64,000 nt of DNA from NCBI GenBank assembly GCA_036839975.1, contig DAISVU010000007.1:19027-83026 (forward strand). The letters are read 5' to 3'. The notes under the pieces are model-generated. The model saw only the letters and a program-made list of their open reading frames with translations. It was not told the origin of the DNA and ran no database searches. Shown piece by piece: positions 1 to 8,466 of the stretch; position 1 is the stretch's first letter, and each line of letters opens with the position of its first letter. Made by a program: the position numbers and the translations under genes. The stretch comes from RGIG7111 sp036839975 (GTDB taxonomy: Bacteria; Bacillota; Clostridia; Peptostreptococcales; Anaerovoracaceae).

Positions 1-1441
1 CGGTTTTAAATGTCAGGATGTCGTTTCCTTTGTTGTTCCTTCCCGCGCATACTCTGAAGCCGTCTGTGGTCATGTATTCGTATGGTTTCAGCATCATTTT
101 CTTTTCAGGGTTCTTTGACTTGCGACGTCGTATGAAGTCTGCGTCAATGAGTTCGGTTCTGAGCGCATCGAGGTCGTCATTCGATGCCGCGTTATCTATA
201 TATACAGAAACGGATTCAAGGTATGAGATATCCCTGTCGTTTGAATCCATCTGAAGTTTCTTTTCCTTCAGCGCAGTTTTTGCTTTGCCGTATTTTTTAA
301 AGTAAAGCTGAGCATTTTTAGCAGGTGCATAGCGAATATCGAGAGGGATATGAATAAGCTGTCCGTCGTAGTAATTTGTCAAGACCGCCTCATTGTCGCC
401 TGTTTTGATTTTATGTATGTTTGCGGTTATCAATTCACCGTAAAGGCGGTATATATTTGAGTTTTCAGCTTTTATCATATCTTCACCGAGGCGTTTTTTC
501 TTGAGAAGCAGTTTTTTCAGACTGTTCCTGACGGACTTTTGCAGGAAAGCTTTTTTTTGATTAAGTCTGTTAGATGAAGTCCTGTTTTTTAAAAAGTATT
601 CAGTCGCTTTGCTGATCGTATCAAAATACAGCGCATCATATGCATCCTTGTATTCAGCTATATCTATAACGTGAAAGTCAACGGGAGCTTTAGTTTTTTT
701 TTCATATACCACAGCTGTTGTCTGAGCATTGTCGAGTATTTTGCATATAGAGGAAAGTTCCCCGAACATATCGTCTGCCGCAGCAATCTGCCTGGCTATG
801 ACAGGCGAGATACCCTGTATGTTATCGATGATCTTTTTAGCGAGCGATTTGATCTCGGTATCGGATCTTACTGTGCTTTTGCTGGTACAGATAGCGTAAA
901 ATTCATTGCGAGTAATATCTGCAAAGGGAATCTTGTCTTGAGAAGGCGGGTATTTATACAGATTGCCCGGCAGTATCTGCCGTGCGCGGTTCACATCTGT
1001 TGAAAGACGTTTTACGCTGTCTAAGATTCGGTTGGACTCGGGGGTTATAAGTATGATGTTGCTGTGTTTCCCCATGATTTCAACGATAAGTTTCTTATTT
1101 ACAGAGAAATTCATTTCATCAGGAGTTTCAAAATCGATTTCGATAATCCTTTCACAGTCTTTTTGGCGCACACCGGTTATCCTGCCGCTTTGGATATGTT
1201 TTCTCAGCAGCATGCAGAAGCGCGGTGGAACTGCCGGGTTTTCAGGTGTTTCATCTGCAATATGAATGCATGCATGGTCGCTTCTGCAGCTCAAATAAAG
1301 CTTGTGTCTTCCCTGATGAGTATGTATGTGGAATACCAGTTCTTCCGCTTCGGGCTGATATATCTTTTCGATTTTGCCACCTGCCAGACGTTCGTTAAGT
1401 TCATTTGCCATAGCACGTGTTATTATGCCGTCAAAAGCCAT
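1..1441 (-). CDS. rqcH: RqcH/NFACT-family ribosome quality control protein (partial)
   Basis: Reading the minus strand from ATG at 1441 gives a continuous frame that runs off the left edge, about 480 residues. It begins MAFDGIITRAMANELNERL, then has GGKIEKIYQPE and EIMGKHSNIILI, typical of the NFACT-N domain. A basic coiled-coil middle (about residues 270-330) follows, and near the edge a CAGRNNKGNDILTF stretch matches the start of the NFACT-R domain. The family (RqcH, also called FbpA/Rqc2-like) binds stalled 50S-peptidyl-tRNA complexes and adds C-terminal alanine tails for degradation. A GGAGG ribosome binding site lies 5 bases before the ATG. It is divergent from yicC. The C-terminus is outside the window. 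Confidence 0.93.
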   Translation of the reverse strand, partial: MAFDGIITRAMANELNERLAGGKIEKIYQPEAEELVFHIHTHQGRHKLYLSCRSDHACIHIADETPENPAVPPRFCMLLRKHIQSGRITGVRQKDCERIIEIDFETPDEMNFSVNKKLIVEIMGKHSNIILITPESNRILDSVKRLSTDVNRARQILPGNLYKYPPSQDKIPFADITRNEFYAICTSKSTVRSDTEIKSLAKKIIDNIQGISPVIARQIAAADDMFGELSSICKILDNAQTTAVVYEKKTKAPVDFHVIDIAEYKDAYDALYFDTISKATEYFLKNRTSSNRLNQKKAFLQKSVRNSLKKLLLKKKRLGEDMIKAENSNIYRLYGELITANIHKIKTGDNEAVLTNYYDGQLIHIPLDIRYAPAKNAQLYFKKYGKAKTALKEKKLQMDSNDRDISYLESVSVYIDNAASNDDLDALRTELIDADFIRRRKSKNPEKKMMLKPYEYMTTDGFRVCAGRNNKGNDILTFKT

Positions 1442-1643
1442 TGATGCCTCCTAATTATTTTGTGTTAACGTGAAAGTTGTGCACGGTTGCGAAATAGAGC
1501 GCCGCTTTTAAATATATCCGTATTATTGCGCAGAATGTAGGTGCATACGGCAAACGGCGCTATGAAAACATGTGCACATGCTTTTGTGAGGTCTTCGGAT
1601 AAATTGCTGTTTGCCGATAATGCACTTAATAATACTGTTGTTA

Positions 1644-1652
1644 TGCTATAAT
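1644..1652 (+). promoter_or_regulatory. Extended -10 promoter for yicC
   Basis: TGCTATAAT is an extended -10 element about 45 bases before yicC. No convincing -35 lies 17 bases upstream, which fits the extended -10 class. It sits in the 250-base divergent gap between rqcH and yicC, where no other gene is visible. Confidence 0.5.
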
Positions 1653-1695
1653 AAATATACTAACATAAAACGATATAATTTAGGAGACAAATAAA

Positions 1696-2580
1696 ATGAT
1701 AAAAAGTATGACCGGTTTTGGTAGAAGCGAGTACTCGGACGGCAGGCGCAGTATTACATGTGAGATGCGGGCAGTAAATCACAGATACTGTGATATAAGT
1801 GTAAGTATGCCCAAAAGATATTCGTTTGCGGAAGAAAAGATCAAGTCGCTTATAAGAGAGACTGTCAGCAGGGGCAAGATCGATGTTTCGATATCGGTGG
1901 AAAATATAACCGAATATGATATGCGCGTAAGACTCAACATGATGGTGGCTGAACAATATAAGACAAGCCTTGATGAGCTTAAAGCGAGGTTTGATCTGAA
2001 AGGAGATGTCACACTTCCATTGATGGCCGGGCTTCCCGATGTAATGAAGACAGTACCCGAAATAGAAAATGAGGATGAGTTCATTTTGACTTTTGCTGTT
2101 GCGGTAAAAGGAGCGGTGGAGAAGCTAGATGCGATGCGTGCTGTTGAAGGGGAAAAGTTAAAAGAGGATCTTCTTGCGCGGGGAGATAAAATAAAGTGCG
2201 AAGCGCGGAAGATAAAAGTGCGTATACCCGATATTGTAAAAGGGTATAGGGAAAGGCTGAAGGAAAGGCTGTATGTGCTTCTGGATGATGGTGTGGATGT
2301 ACCTGAAGAACGTATAGCCGTGGAAGTTGCAGTTTTTGCGGATAAGTGCGACATAACAGAGGAACTGGTGCGTCTTGACAGCCATATGGATCAGATGTCT
2401 GAAATCTTGCTGGAGGGCAGTAAAGCTGTGGGAAAGAGACTGGATTTTCTGGTACAGGAGATGAATCGCGAAACGAACACAATAGGCTCTAAAGCAAATG
2501 ACCTTGAGACAACTAATATAATGCTTGCGATAAAGAGCGAGGTGGAGAAGATAAGGGAACAGGTGCAGAATATAGAATAG
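1696..2580 (+). CDS. yicC: YicC/YloC-family endoribonuclease
   Basis: 294 residues, the usual length for the family. The N-terminal YicC domain opens with MIKSMTGFGR. The C-terminal DUF1732 domain carries the conserved QEMNRETNTIGSKA block at about residues 254-267. Members in E. coli and B. subtilis (YloC) have been shown to be endoribonucleases. The gene sits just upstream of gmk and rpoZ, as in many Firmicutes, although the usual remA gene between yicC and gmk is absent here. GGAGA lies 8-9 bases before the ATG. Confidence 0.93.
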   Translation: MIKSMTGFGRSEYSDGRRSITCEMRAVNHRYCDISVSMPKRYSFAEEKIKSLIRETVSRGKIDVSISVENITEYDMRVRLNMMVAEQYKTSLDELKARFDLKGDVTLPLMAGLPDVMKTVPEIENEDEFILTFAVAVKGAVEKLDAMRAVEGEKLKEDLLARGDKIKCEARKIKVRIPDIVKGYRERLKERLYVLLDDGVDVPEERIAVEVAVFADKCDITEELVRLDSHMDQMSEILLEGSKAVGKRLDFLVQEMNRETNTIGSKANDLETTNIMLAIKSEVEKIREQVQNIE

Positions 2581-2687
2581 CGGGATATATTCGCCTGAAA
2601 ACATGATAATGATGCGTGCAGACAAATAAGATATTGCAGGGTTTTATGTTAAAATGCGCGATAAGTTATAATGCACGCAAGTAATCA

Positions 2688-2716
2688 TTGAAAAATCATT
2701 TTGCCCGTGTTATAAT
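2688..2716 (+). promoter_or_regulatory. Sigma-A promoter for gmk-rpoZ
   Basis: TTGAAA, 17 bases, TATAAT: a near-consensus vegetative promoter that ends about 30 bases before the gmk start, so gmk-rpoZ has its own transcription start separate from yicC. Confidence 0.75.
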
Positions 2717-2748
2717 GCTTTCTCGCAAAGACAAGCGAAGGAGTGCTT

Positions 2749-3354
2749 ATGAACAGAGGTAGATTGATCGTGATCTCTGGCCCGTCCGGCGCCGGCAAGG
2801 GAACGATCTGTGGAGAACTTTTTAAAGAAGAAAATATTCGCTTTTCGGTATCGATGACGACACGTAAGCCGCGAGAAGGGGAAGTAAACGGCGAAGACTA
2901 CTATTTTGTGACGCATGGTGAATTTGAGGAGACAGTTGAAAATGGGGGATTTCTCGAACATGCAACAAATTACGGCAATCACTACGGTACGCCTAAAAAT
3001 GCGGTTTTAGAGATGCTTTGCAAAGGCTATGATGTGCTCATGGATGTAGATACCAACGGTGCCAAGCAGATAAAAGACATCTATCCCGAAAGCGTTTTTA
3101 TATTCATACTGCCGCCATCTTTGAAAGAACTCAGACGCCGCATAATCGGCAGGGGGAGCGAGTCGGATGAGGACATCGCAATAAGGATGGAGGAAGCTGC
3201 AGGTGAGATGGAATGCATCGGAGAATATGACTATTATGTTGTAAATGATATCGTGTCTAAAGCGGTTAATGAAGTCAAAGCGATAGTTACTGCGGAACAT
3301 TGCAGAGTGGAAGATAAAGATAATATAATCAGAAGGTATAAGGAGGAAGTATAA
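2749..3354 (+). CDS. gmk: Guanylate kinase
   Basis: Phosphorylates GMP to GDP with ATP. The P-loop SGPSGAGKGT lies at residues 8-17, followed by the GMP-binding TTRKPREGEVNGEDYYFV segment and the lid region IGRGSESDEDI. About 201 residues, normal for the family. ATG at 2749 is preferred over the GTG at 2743, because the AAGGAG ribosome binding site (2738-2743) overlaps the GTG and is 5 bases from the ATG. The stop codon overlaps the rpoZ ATG by one base, so the two are translationally coupled. Confidence 0.96.
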   Translation: MNRGRLIVISGPSGAGKGTICGELFKEENIRFSVSMTTRKPREGEVNGEDYYFVTHGEFEETVENGGFLEHATNYGNHYGTPKNAVLEMLCKGYDVLMDVDTNGAKQIKDIYPESVFIFILPPSLKELRRRIIGRGSESDEDIAIRMEEAAGEMECIGEYDYYVVNDIVSKAVNEVKAIVTAEHCRVEDKDNIIRRYKEEV

Positions 3355-3551
3355 TGTTATATCCGTTTATAAATGAAGTAAGAAAAAAAGCAGACAGCAG
3401 ATATACACTTGTGATACTTGCGGCAAAGCGTGCAAGAGATATCATCAACGGGATGCCGAAACTGACAGAGGCAGATATGCATAAGCCGGTGTCTATTGCT
3501 GCAAATGAGATTGCGGAAGAACTGATTACTTATAAGAGAGATGAGGACTGA
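3354..3551 (+). CDS. rpoZ: RNA polymerase omega subunit
   Basis: 65 residues, short as is usual in Firmicutes. It has the RYTLVILAAKRARDIINGMP and KPVSIAANEIAEELI segments of the RpoZ family, which helps assemble the beta-prime subunit. The ATG overlaps the gmk stop and has AGGAGGAAG upstream inside gmk. Its 3' end overlaps the convergent deoC gene by 22 bases (3530-3551), which leaves no room for a terminator between them. Confidence 0.93.
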   Translation: MLYPFINEVRKKADSRYTLVILAAKRARDIINGMPKLTEADMHKPVSIAANEIAEELITYKRDED

Positions 3552-4270
3552 TTTTTAAGATATTCTTTATAGATTTCAACAGAAGCTGATGCGCCGATAC
3601 GATCGGCTCCGGCTTCTATCATTTTTTTTGTTGATGAGAGGTCGCGGATACCGCCGGACGCTTTGATACGCATTGAACTGCCTATGACATCGCGCATTAA
3701 TTTTATATCAGTTTCCTTTGCGCCGTATTTCGAAAATCCGGTCGATGTTTTTACGAAGTCCGCTCCTGAATCTCTTGAAAGCAGGCAGGCTTTTATGATC
3801 TCATCTTCTGTCAGCAGACAGGTCTCTATTATGACTTTTACGATTGAGCATCGCGCATGCGCCTCATTTACTACTGACCTTATATCATCAGCGACAAAAT
3901 TGTCGCGTCCGTTTTTTAATGCGCCTATATTTATTACCATATCGATCTCTGATGCGCCGTTTTCGCAGGAGGTTGATGCTTCAAATGCTTTTACGGAAGA
4001 TGCGGCTGCGCCTAGAGGAAATCCGACTACAGCTGCGATCTTAACATCGCATGAGATATCAGCCTCGGCACTGATTTCAGCATCAGCGGCTTTGCCGTGA
4101 TTTGAGATTTTTAGAAATCCTGCCGCAGCATTGACGTAGCATGAGTTTAAACATACTGCACAGAAATTGTACTGTACCGCTTCGCGGCACAGTTTCTTCA
4201 CGTCACAGAGTCGTGCTTCGGGCTTGAGTAATGTGTGGTCAAAATATTTATTGAACGGTTTTTGCTGCAT
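3530..4270 (-). CDS. deoC: Deoxyribose-phosphate aldolase
   Basis: Class I aldolase that cleaves 2-deoxyribose 5-phosphate to glyceraldehyde 3-phosphate and acetaldehyde. 246 residues. Visible family blocks are the N-terminal FDHTLLKPEA, EIDMVINIGALKNG, and the Schiff-base lysine in DFVKTSTGFSKYGA. IKASGGIRD supplies the second conserved lysine. AAGGAA precedes the ATG. It converges on rpoZ with overlapping 3' ends. No other nucleoside catabolism gene is adjacent. Confidence 0.95.
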   Translation of the reverse strand: MQQKPFNKYFDHTLLKPEARLCDVKKLCREAVQYNFCAVCLNSCYVNAAAGFLKISNHGKAADAEISAEADISCDVKIAAVVGFPLGAAASSVKAFEASTSCENGASEIDMVINIGALKNGRDNFVADDIRSVVNEAHARCSIVKVIIETCLLTEDEIIKACLLSRDSGADFVKTSTGFSKYGAKETDIKLMRDVIGSSMRIKASGGIRDLSSTKKMIEAGADRIGASASVEIYKEYLKNQSSSLL

Positions 4271-4371
4271 TTGAAATTCCTTTAAAATGATTTAAATGGA
4301 TAAACTGCGTATTTAAAAAATTTTCCGCCGGCCCGGTCCAATAAATTAAGTTCTGTCCGCAGTTAGCGACA

Positions 4372-5730
4372 TCAGTTCTTAAGGGACTGCATAGGTGCGG
4401 GGATCCTGCCGCCGCGCGCTATCATCTTAGCAGGTGAAGAAAGATTGACTTTCATAACAGGCCCGCGCCCAAGCAGGCCTCCGAAATCAAGTTCATCACC
4501 GTCTTTAAGCCCTATGGCGGGTATGACTCTGACAGCCGTGGTCTTGGAGTTTACCATTCCTATTGCAGCTTCATCTGCGATCATTGCAGATATGATCTCT
4601 GCAGGAGTTTCTCCGGGGATTACGATCATATCAAGACCTACCGAGCAGACTGCTGTCATAGCTTCAAGTTTCTCTATGCTCAGAACGCCTGATCTGGCGG
4701 CTTCTATCATACCCTGATCTTCTGAGACTGGAATAAATGCGCCGGAAAGTCCTCCTACGTTGCTTGATGCCATTACACCGCCTTTTTTGACTGCATCGTT
4801 CAGCATTGCAAGCGCAGCGGTAGTTCCGTGAGCGCCGCATTGCTCAAGGCCGATCTCTTCAAGTATATGCGCGACCGAATCTCCGATCGCCGGAGTAGGT
4901 GCCAGAGACAGGTCTATGATGCCGAAAGGCACATTGAGAGCTGCAGAAGCTTCTGAACCTACAAGTTGTCCCATTCTGGTTATTTTAAATGCTGTTTTTT
5001 TGATGATATCCGCCACGTCGGAAAGATTTGCCTGATCGTCCATCTTTGCAAGTGCAGCGCGTACTACTCCTGGCCCCGACACTCCCACATTCAAAACGCA
5101 ATCCGGTTCACCGGCACCGTGAAAAGCTCCTGCCATGAACGGGTTGTCTTCGGGCGCATTGCAGAACACAACGAGTTTTGCGGCGCCTATGCATTGTCTG
5201 TCTTTGGTGTTTTCAGCAGTCTGTTTTATTGCATGTCCCATCATGCTGACCGCATCCATGTTGATGCCTGTCCTGCTGCTTCCGATATTTACAGATGAAC
5301 AGACAAAATTCGTTTCGGACAGCGCCTGCGGGATTGAACCGATAAGTCCTTTGTCGCCGGGAGAAAAACCCTTTTGAACCAAAGCGGAATAGCCGCCGAT
5401 AAAATTTATACCTACGGCAGATGCGGCCCTGTCCAGAGAATGCGCATATTTTACAGGGTCACCGCCAGAGGCTGCAAGGAGCATGGCTGCCGGGGTGACC
5501 GATATGCGTTTGTTGACTATAGGTATGCCGTATTTTTTCTCTATCTCCTCACCTGCAGCAACCAGATTTTCTGCTTTGCGACATATCTTTTCGTATATTT
5601 TATTGCAGGAATTGCCGATATCACTGTTTGCGCAGTCGAGCAGGGAAATGCCCATGGTTATTGTTCTGATATCGAGATGATCATCCTGTATCATGGTAAC
5701 TGTTTCCATGATATCTTTAATATCAAGCAT
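4372..5730 (-). CDS. UPF0210 (PFL/DUF711) family protein
   Basis: 452 residues, full family length. It contains the family's glycine-rich blocks, for example GVSGPGVVRAAL and MASSNVGGLSGAFIPVSEDQ. The fold is distantly related to pyruvate formate-lyase-like proteins and the function is unknown. AAGGAG stands 5 bases before the ATG. The ACT-domain gene just upstream on the same strand (54 bases away) is a conserved partner in Firmicutes, which suggests a small-molecule-regulated two-protein unit. That role is inference. Confidence 0.9.
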   Translation of the reverse strand: MLDIKDIMETVTMIQDDHLDIRTITMGISLLDCANSDIGNSCNKIYEKICRKAENLVAAGEEIEKKYGIPIVNKRISVTPAAMLLAASGGDPVKYAHSLDRAASAVGINFIGGYSALVQKGFSPGDKGLIGSIPQALSETNFVCSSVNIGSSRTGINMDAVSMMGHAIKQTAENTKDRQCIGAAKLVVFCNAPEDNPFMAGAFHGAGEPDCVLNVGVSGPGVVRAALAKMDDQANLSDVADIIKKTAFKITRMGQLVGSEASAALNVPFGIIDLSLAPTPAIGDSVAHILEEIGLEQCGAHGTTAALAMLNDAVKKGGVMASSNVGGLSGAFIPVSEDQGMIEAARSGVLSIEKLEAMTAVCSVGLDMIVIPGETPAEIISAMIADEAAIGMVNSKTTAVRVIPAIGLKDGDELDFGGLLGRGPVMKVNLSSPAKMIARGGRIPAPMQSLKN

Positions 5731-5783
5731 TTAGTTCTCCTTTATAAATATTGGCTGAATTAGAGTTCATCCTATTTCGCTGA

Positions 5784-6047
5784 TCATACTTTATGCATTG
5801 AATTAAAGATATCTTCATGCATGACGTGTATAGTCATTCCTTCGGTGTTTTTATTCAATAACTGTTTTAGTTCATCGATGGATACAGTCATTTCTGTAAT
5901 CTCTATTAGCATTATCATTGCGAAATACTCCTGGAGCACTGACTGCGTTACTTCGACAACATTTGCATTTACTTTGGCGCATGTAGCTCTTACTTTGGCC
6001 AAAATGCCCACCATATCTTTACCGATAACTGTTATTACTGCTCTCAC
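5784..6047 (-). CDS. ACT-domain regulatory protein (UPF0237)
   Basis: About 87 residues: a single ACT domain beginning VRAVITVIGKDMVGILAKV. ACT domains bind amino acids or similar effectors, usually as dimers. The GTG at 6047 is chosen because a GGAGG ribosome binding site (complement of 6055-6059) lies 7 bases before it and the length then matches the family. The in-frame ATG at 6074 lies inside gtrA. It is followed by the UPF0210 gene in the arrangement seen across Firmicutes. Function of the pair is unknown. Confidence 0.88.
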   Translation of the reverse strand: MRAVITVIGKDMVGILAKVRATCAKVNANVVEVTQSVLQEYFAMIMLIEITEMTVSIDELKQLLNKNTEGMTIHVMHEDIFNSMHKV

Positions 6048-6051
6048 GGGG

Positions 6052-6459
6052 TTACCTCCACCTGTATTTTTCAAGATAGACCTTTCTGGTCAGATAGTTA
6101 TAGATGCTGACGCAAACAGTTGCGCAGATCTTAGCCGGCATGTAGTGAACGGCTGCTTTCTCTACAAACACAGCAAGCAGACCGGTATTTATTCCAAGTC
6201 CCACAATGCTGAGAAAGAGAAACACAATCAGCTCTGTGATCTGAGTGTGTTTGTCTCTTACATAAAATACCCATTTTTTGCTGACCATGTAATTGATACC
6301 GGTCGCTATCGTAAATGATATCAAATTAGATATCAAGTATTTGATATGAAACAGTTCCGTAAGCATTGTAAGCAGCATTATGTCTATGATCATGCACATG
6401 CCACCGGTAAATGCAAATCTTGTGATCTGTTTTATAAACTCTTTTAAATCTCTGCTCAT
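6052..6459 (-). CDS. GtrA-family membrane protein
   Basis: 135 residues with four predicted membrane helices and the GtrA pattern (FAFTGGMCMIID near the start, ATGINYMVSKKWVF in the middle). GtrA-like proteins are thought to help flip or transfer lipid-linked sugars for surface glycans. No glycosyltransferase is adjacent, so the substrate cannot be inferred. Four bases separate it from the ACT gene start, so the two are probably co-transcribed. Confidence 0.85.
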   Translation of the reverse strand: MSRDLKEFIKQITRFAFTGGMCMIIDIMLLTMLTELFHIKYLISNLISFTIATGINYMVSKKWVFYVRDKHTQITELIVFLFLSIVGLGINTGLLAVFVEKAAVHYMPAKICATVCVSIYNYLTRKVYLEKYRWR

Positions 6460-6604
6460 GTAAGTCCTCTGTATTTTGCGAGTTCATGTGTGTATCTACA
6501 GAACGGGTTTTTCGCATACGGCAACGGTTAATAGCCCTAAGTGAAAGTTACTTTGCGTAAATGTTGCAATTTGCGCATTTGAATACTTCTATAGATATAA
6601 TATT

Positions 6605-7705
6605 TTAACATATTGTGCCTGCGAAAGGCAAATATAACACACAATATGTTTGGTCGCCAAGAGAATTGACCACATTATATGTAAAATCAAGTTCTTTAAA
6701 GTTTGATTCAAACCATTTTTTGTTGCATGCTCTGTGGCCGATCATGTTGGAAAAATTTTTGGAATTGGATGAGAATATTACTGTGCCTTTCTTGCCGGCT
6801 TTTGTTGCGGTATTGAAATTTTCATATATAGAATCGCTATCCGTACATGATTTGTCCAGCAAGTCTTTCAGCTGAGAGAGCATCCTGTCCTTTGCTATCT
6901 CTCCTTCCACAAGCTGCCTGAAAGCAGGGTGGTATCCGCCTCCCAGATCGGAATCACTTCTTATCAGATCTGTGCTTTTTAATCCAACCCGTATTATATT
7001 TATGCCGCCGTCTGAGAGTATCTCATACATGATTCTTGTGATCTTTACAGCTTCAGATTCGCTGAAAGGTCTGTATGTGCCGCTTTTATACATATCCGCA
7101 AGTTCGGTGTCTTCCAGGACAATGACAGGATACAGACGTGCCACGGACGGTTTGAGATTTCGAGCGCAGATAGCGGAATGCTCGGCTTTTTTTATGTCGT
7201 CGCCGGGAAGCCCGATCATAAGCTGTATGCCGAATTCAAAGCCGTATTTTTTCAGAAGGGCAACTGCAGTATAGATATCCTCTTTTGAGTGTCCTCGTTT
7301 TGAGAGTTTCAGAACCTCGGGATCAAAAGACTGCACGCCGAGTTCAACGATGTCAACGCCGTAATGTTTTAAATTTGTGAGAATCTCGTTATCTATATAG
7401 TCCGGACGTGTTGAAATATGTATTTTATCGATTCTGCCGGAATCCTTGTATTCTTTTGCAACTGCAAGATATGCGGACTGCCGGGCTATCGGTATTCCGG
7501 TAAAGCTTCCGCCGAAAAATGCCGCTTCAAGTGTTTCCGGCCGCGGATCGCTCAGTGTGGCAAGCCATGTATCGAGTATTTTTTTAACATCTTCAGGCCT
7601 GACAGGCTCTGTCCTGGCCGTGATCGTTTTCTGATTGCAGAAGACACAGTCGTTCGGACAGCCTTGATGCGGTATGAAGATGGGTATGATTGCATGTTTT
7701 TTCAT
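6605..7705 (-). CDS. Radical SAM protein, Elp3-like
   Basis: 366 residues. The CPNDCVFCN motif (C-x3-C-x2-C) at about residues 16-24 binds the 4Fe-4S cluster. FFGGSFTGIP and LKHYGVDIVELGVQSFD follow, as in Elp3/MiaB-type radical SAM proteins, with a C-terminal extension of about 90 residues. The exact substrate of this clostridial subgroup is not known to me. No strong ribosome binding site precedes the ATG (only ACAGGT). It is divergent from ybaK. Confidence 0.85.
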   Translation of the reverse strand: MKKHAIIPIFIPHQGCPNDCVFCNQKTITARTEPVRPEDVKKILDTWLATLSDPRPETLEAAFFGGSFTGIPIARQSAYLAVAKEYKDSGRIDKIHISTRPDYIDNEILTNLKHYGVDIVELGVQSFDPEVLKLSKRGHSKEDIYTAVALLKKYGFEFGIQLMIGLPGDDIKKAEHSAICARNLKPSVARLYPVIVLEDTELADMYKSGTYRPFSESEAVKITRIMYEILSDGGINIIRVGLKSTDLIRSDSDLGGGYHPAFRQLVEGEIAKDRMLSQLKDLLDKSCTDSDSIYENFNTATKAGKKGTVIFSSNSKNFSNMIGHRACNKKWFESNFKELDFTYNVVNSLGDQTYCVLYLPFAGTIC

Positions 7706-7797
7706 ACCTGTATTTTAACATAACAATGCACATATGATATACTTCAAAAATAGAAAATTTATATATAAATAGAACATTCAGCACGGATACGGAAAAT

Positions 7798-8270
7798 ATG
7801 AGGGAAGTAAAAACGAATGTAATTAGACTTATAGAGCAGAAAAAAATAGAATATAAAAGTCATTGTTACATCGGTACCGGTGCGGTAAGTGGCATTGAAG
7901 TCGCGGAGGTTCTGAATCAGGATCCTGAAAGAACATTCAAGACACTTGTTACCGAAGGAAAGTCAAAGGAGCATTACGTGTTCATAATTCCCGTTGCGGA
8001 AGAACTGGATATTAAAAAGGCCGCGAAGGCCGCAGGTGAAAAGTCAATTTCAATGATAAAACAAAAAGAGCTTCTTCCGCTCACAGGTTATGTACACGGC
8101 GGCTGTTCTCCAATAGGCATGAAAAAAACTTTATGACATTTTTGCATTGTACCGCCGGTGAATACGAGACCATAATGTTCAGCGCCGGCAAAATCGGATA
8201 TCAAATCGAAATGTCACCGGAAGGGCTTTCGGATATGATTAATTATAAGCTTGCAGATGTGATCGTGTGA
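7798..8270 (+). pseudogene. ybaK: YbaK/EbsC-type Cys-tRNA(Pro) deacylase, frameshifted
   Basis: The first frame (7798-8136) matches the YbaK editing domain, including the segment GGCSPIGMKK. It then hits a stop after an A7 run at 8122-8128. Adding one A puts the sequence into a frame that continues ETIMFSAGKIGYQIEMSPE and ends LADVIV at 8270, exactly the expected C-terminus. YbaK hydrolyses Cys-tRNA(Pro) and related mischarged tRNAs. The break is one base in a homopolymer, so sequencing error, polymerase slippage or real inactivation are all possible. Upstream no clear ribosome binding site is visible. Confidence 0.8.
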
Positions 8271-8343
8271 TCATACTTGTTAAGTGTCCTGTGTCTTAAA
8301 GGCGAAAATAATATAACGTATATAAAAAAGCTTTACTAAAAAT

Positions 8344-8372
8344 TTGACTTTGAAAATGAAACGCAATATAAT
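8344..8372 (+). promoter_or_regulatory. Sigma-A promoter for the sodium symporter gene
   Basis: TTGACT, 17 bases, TATAAT. Transcription would start near 8380 and give a leader of about 90 bases before the symporter. Confidence 0.75.
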
Positions 8373-8380
8373 ACTTTTCA

Positions 8381-8456
8381 CGGGCCACTTTAGCACCTGT
8401 TAGTGATAACGTGATAAAGTGTAAAAGCGCAAATACTTTTTAAAAAGTGGTAAGGA
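8381..8456 (+). promoter_or_regulatory. Leader with mutually exclusive pairings before the symporter
   Basis: CACTTTA (8386-8392) can pair with TAAAGTG (8415-8421), or CCACTTT (8385-8391) can pair with AAAGTGG (8444-8450), which immediately precedes the AAGGAG ribosome binding site. The second pairing, or the local ACTTTTT/AAAAAGT hairpin at 8434-8448, would lie next to the ribosome binding site. This could be a translational switch. No known riboswitch class is recognised. Confidence 0.35.
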
Positions 8457-8466
8457 GAAGGTTTCA

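Noticed and set aside
671..1444. Plus-strand open frames over the first 1.4 kb
   Set aside because: The minus strand reads through continuously as RqcH with family motifs.
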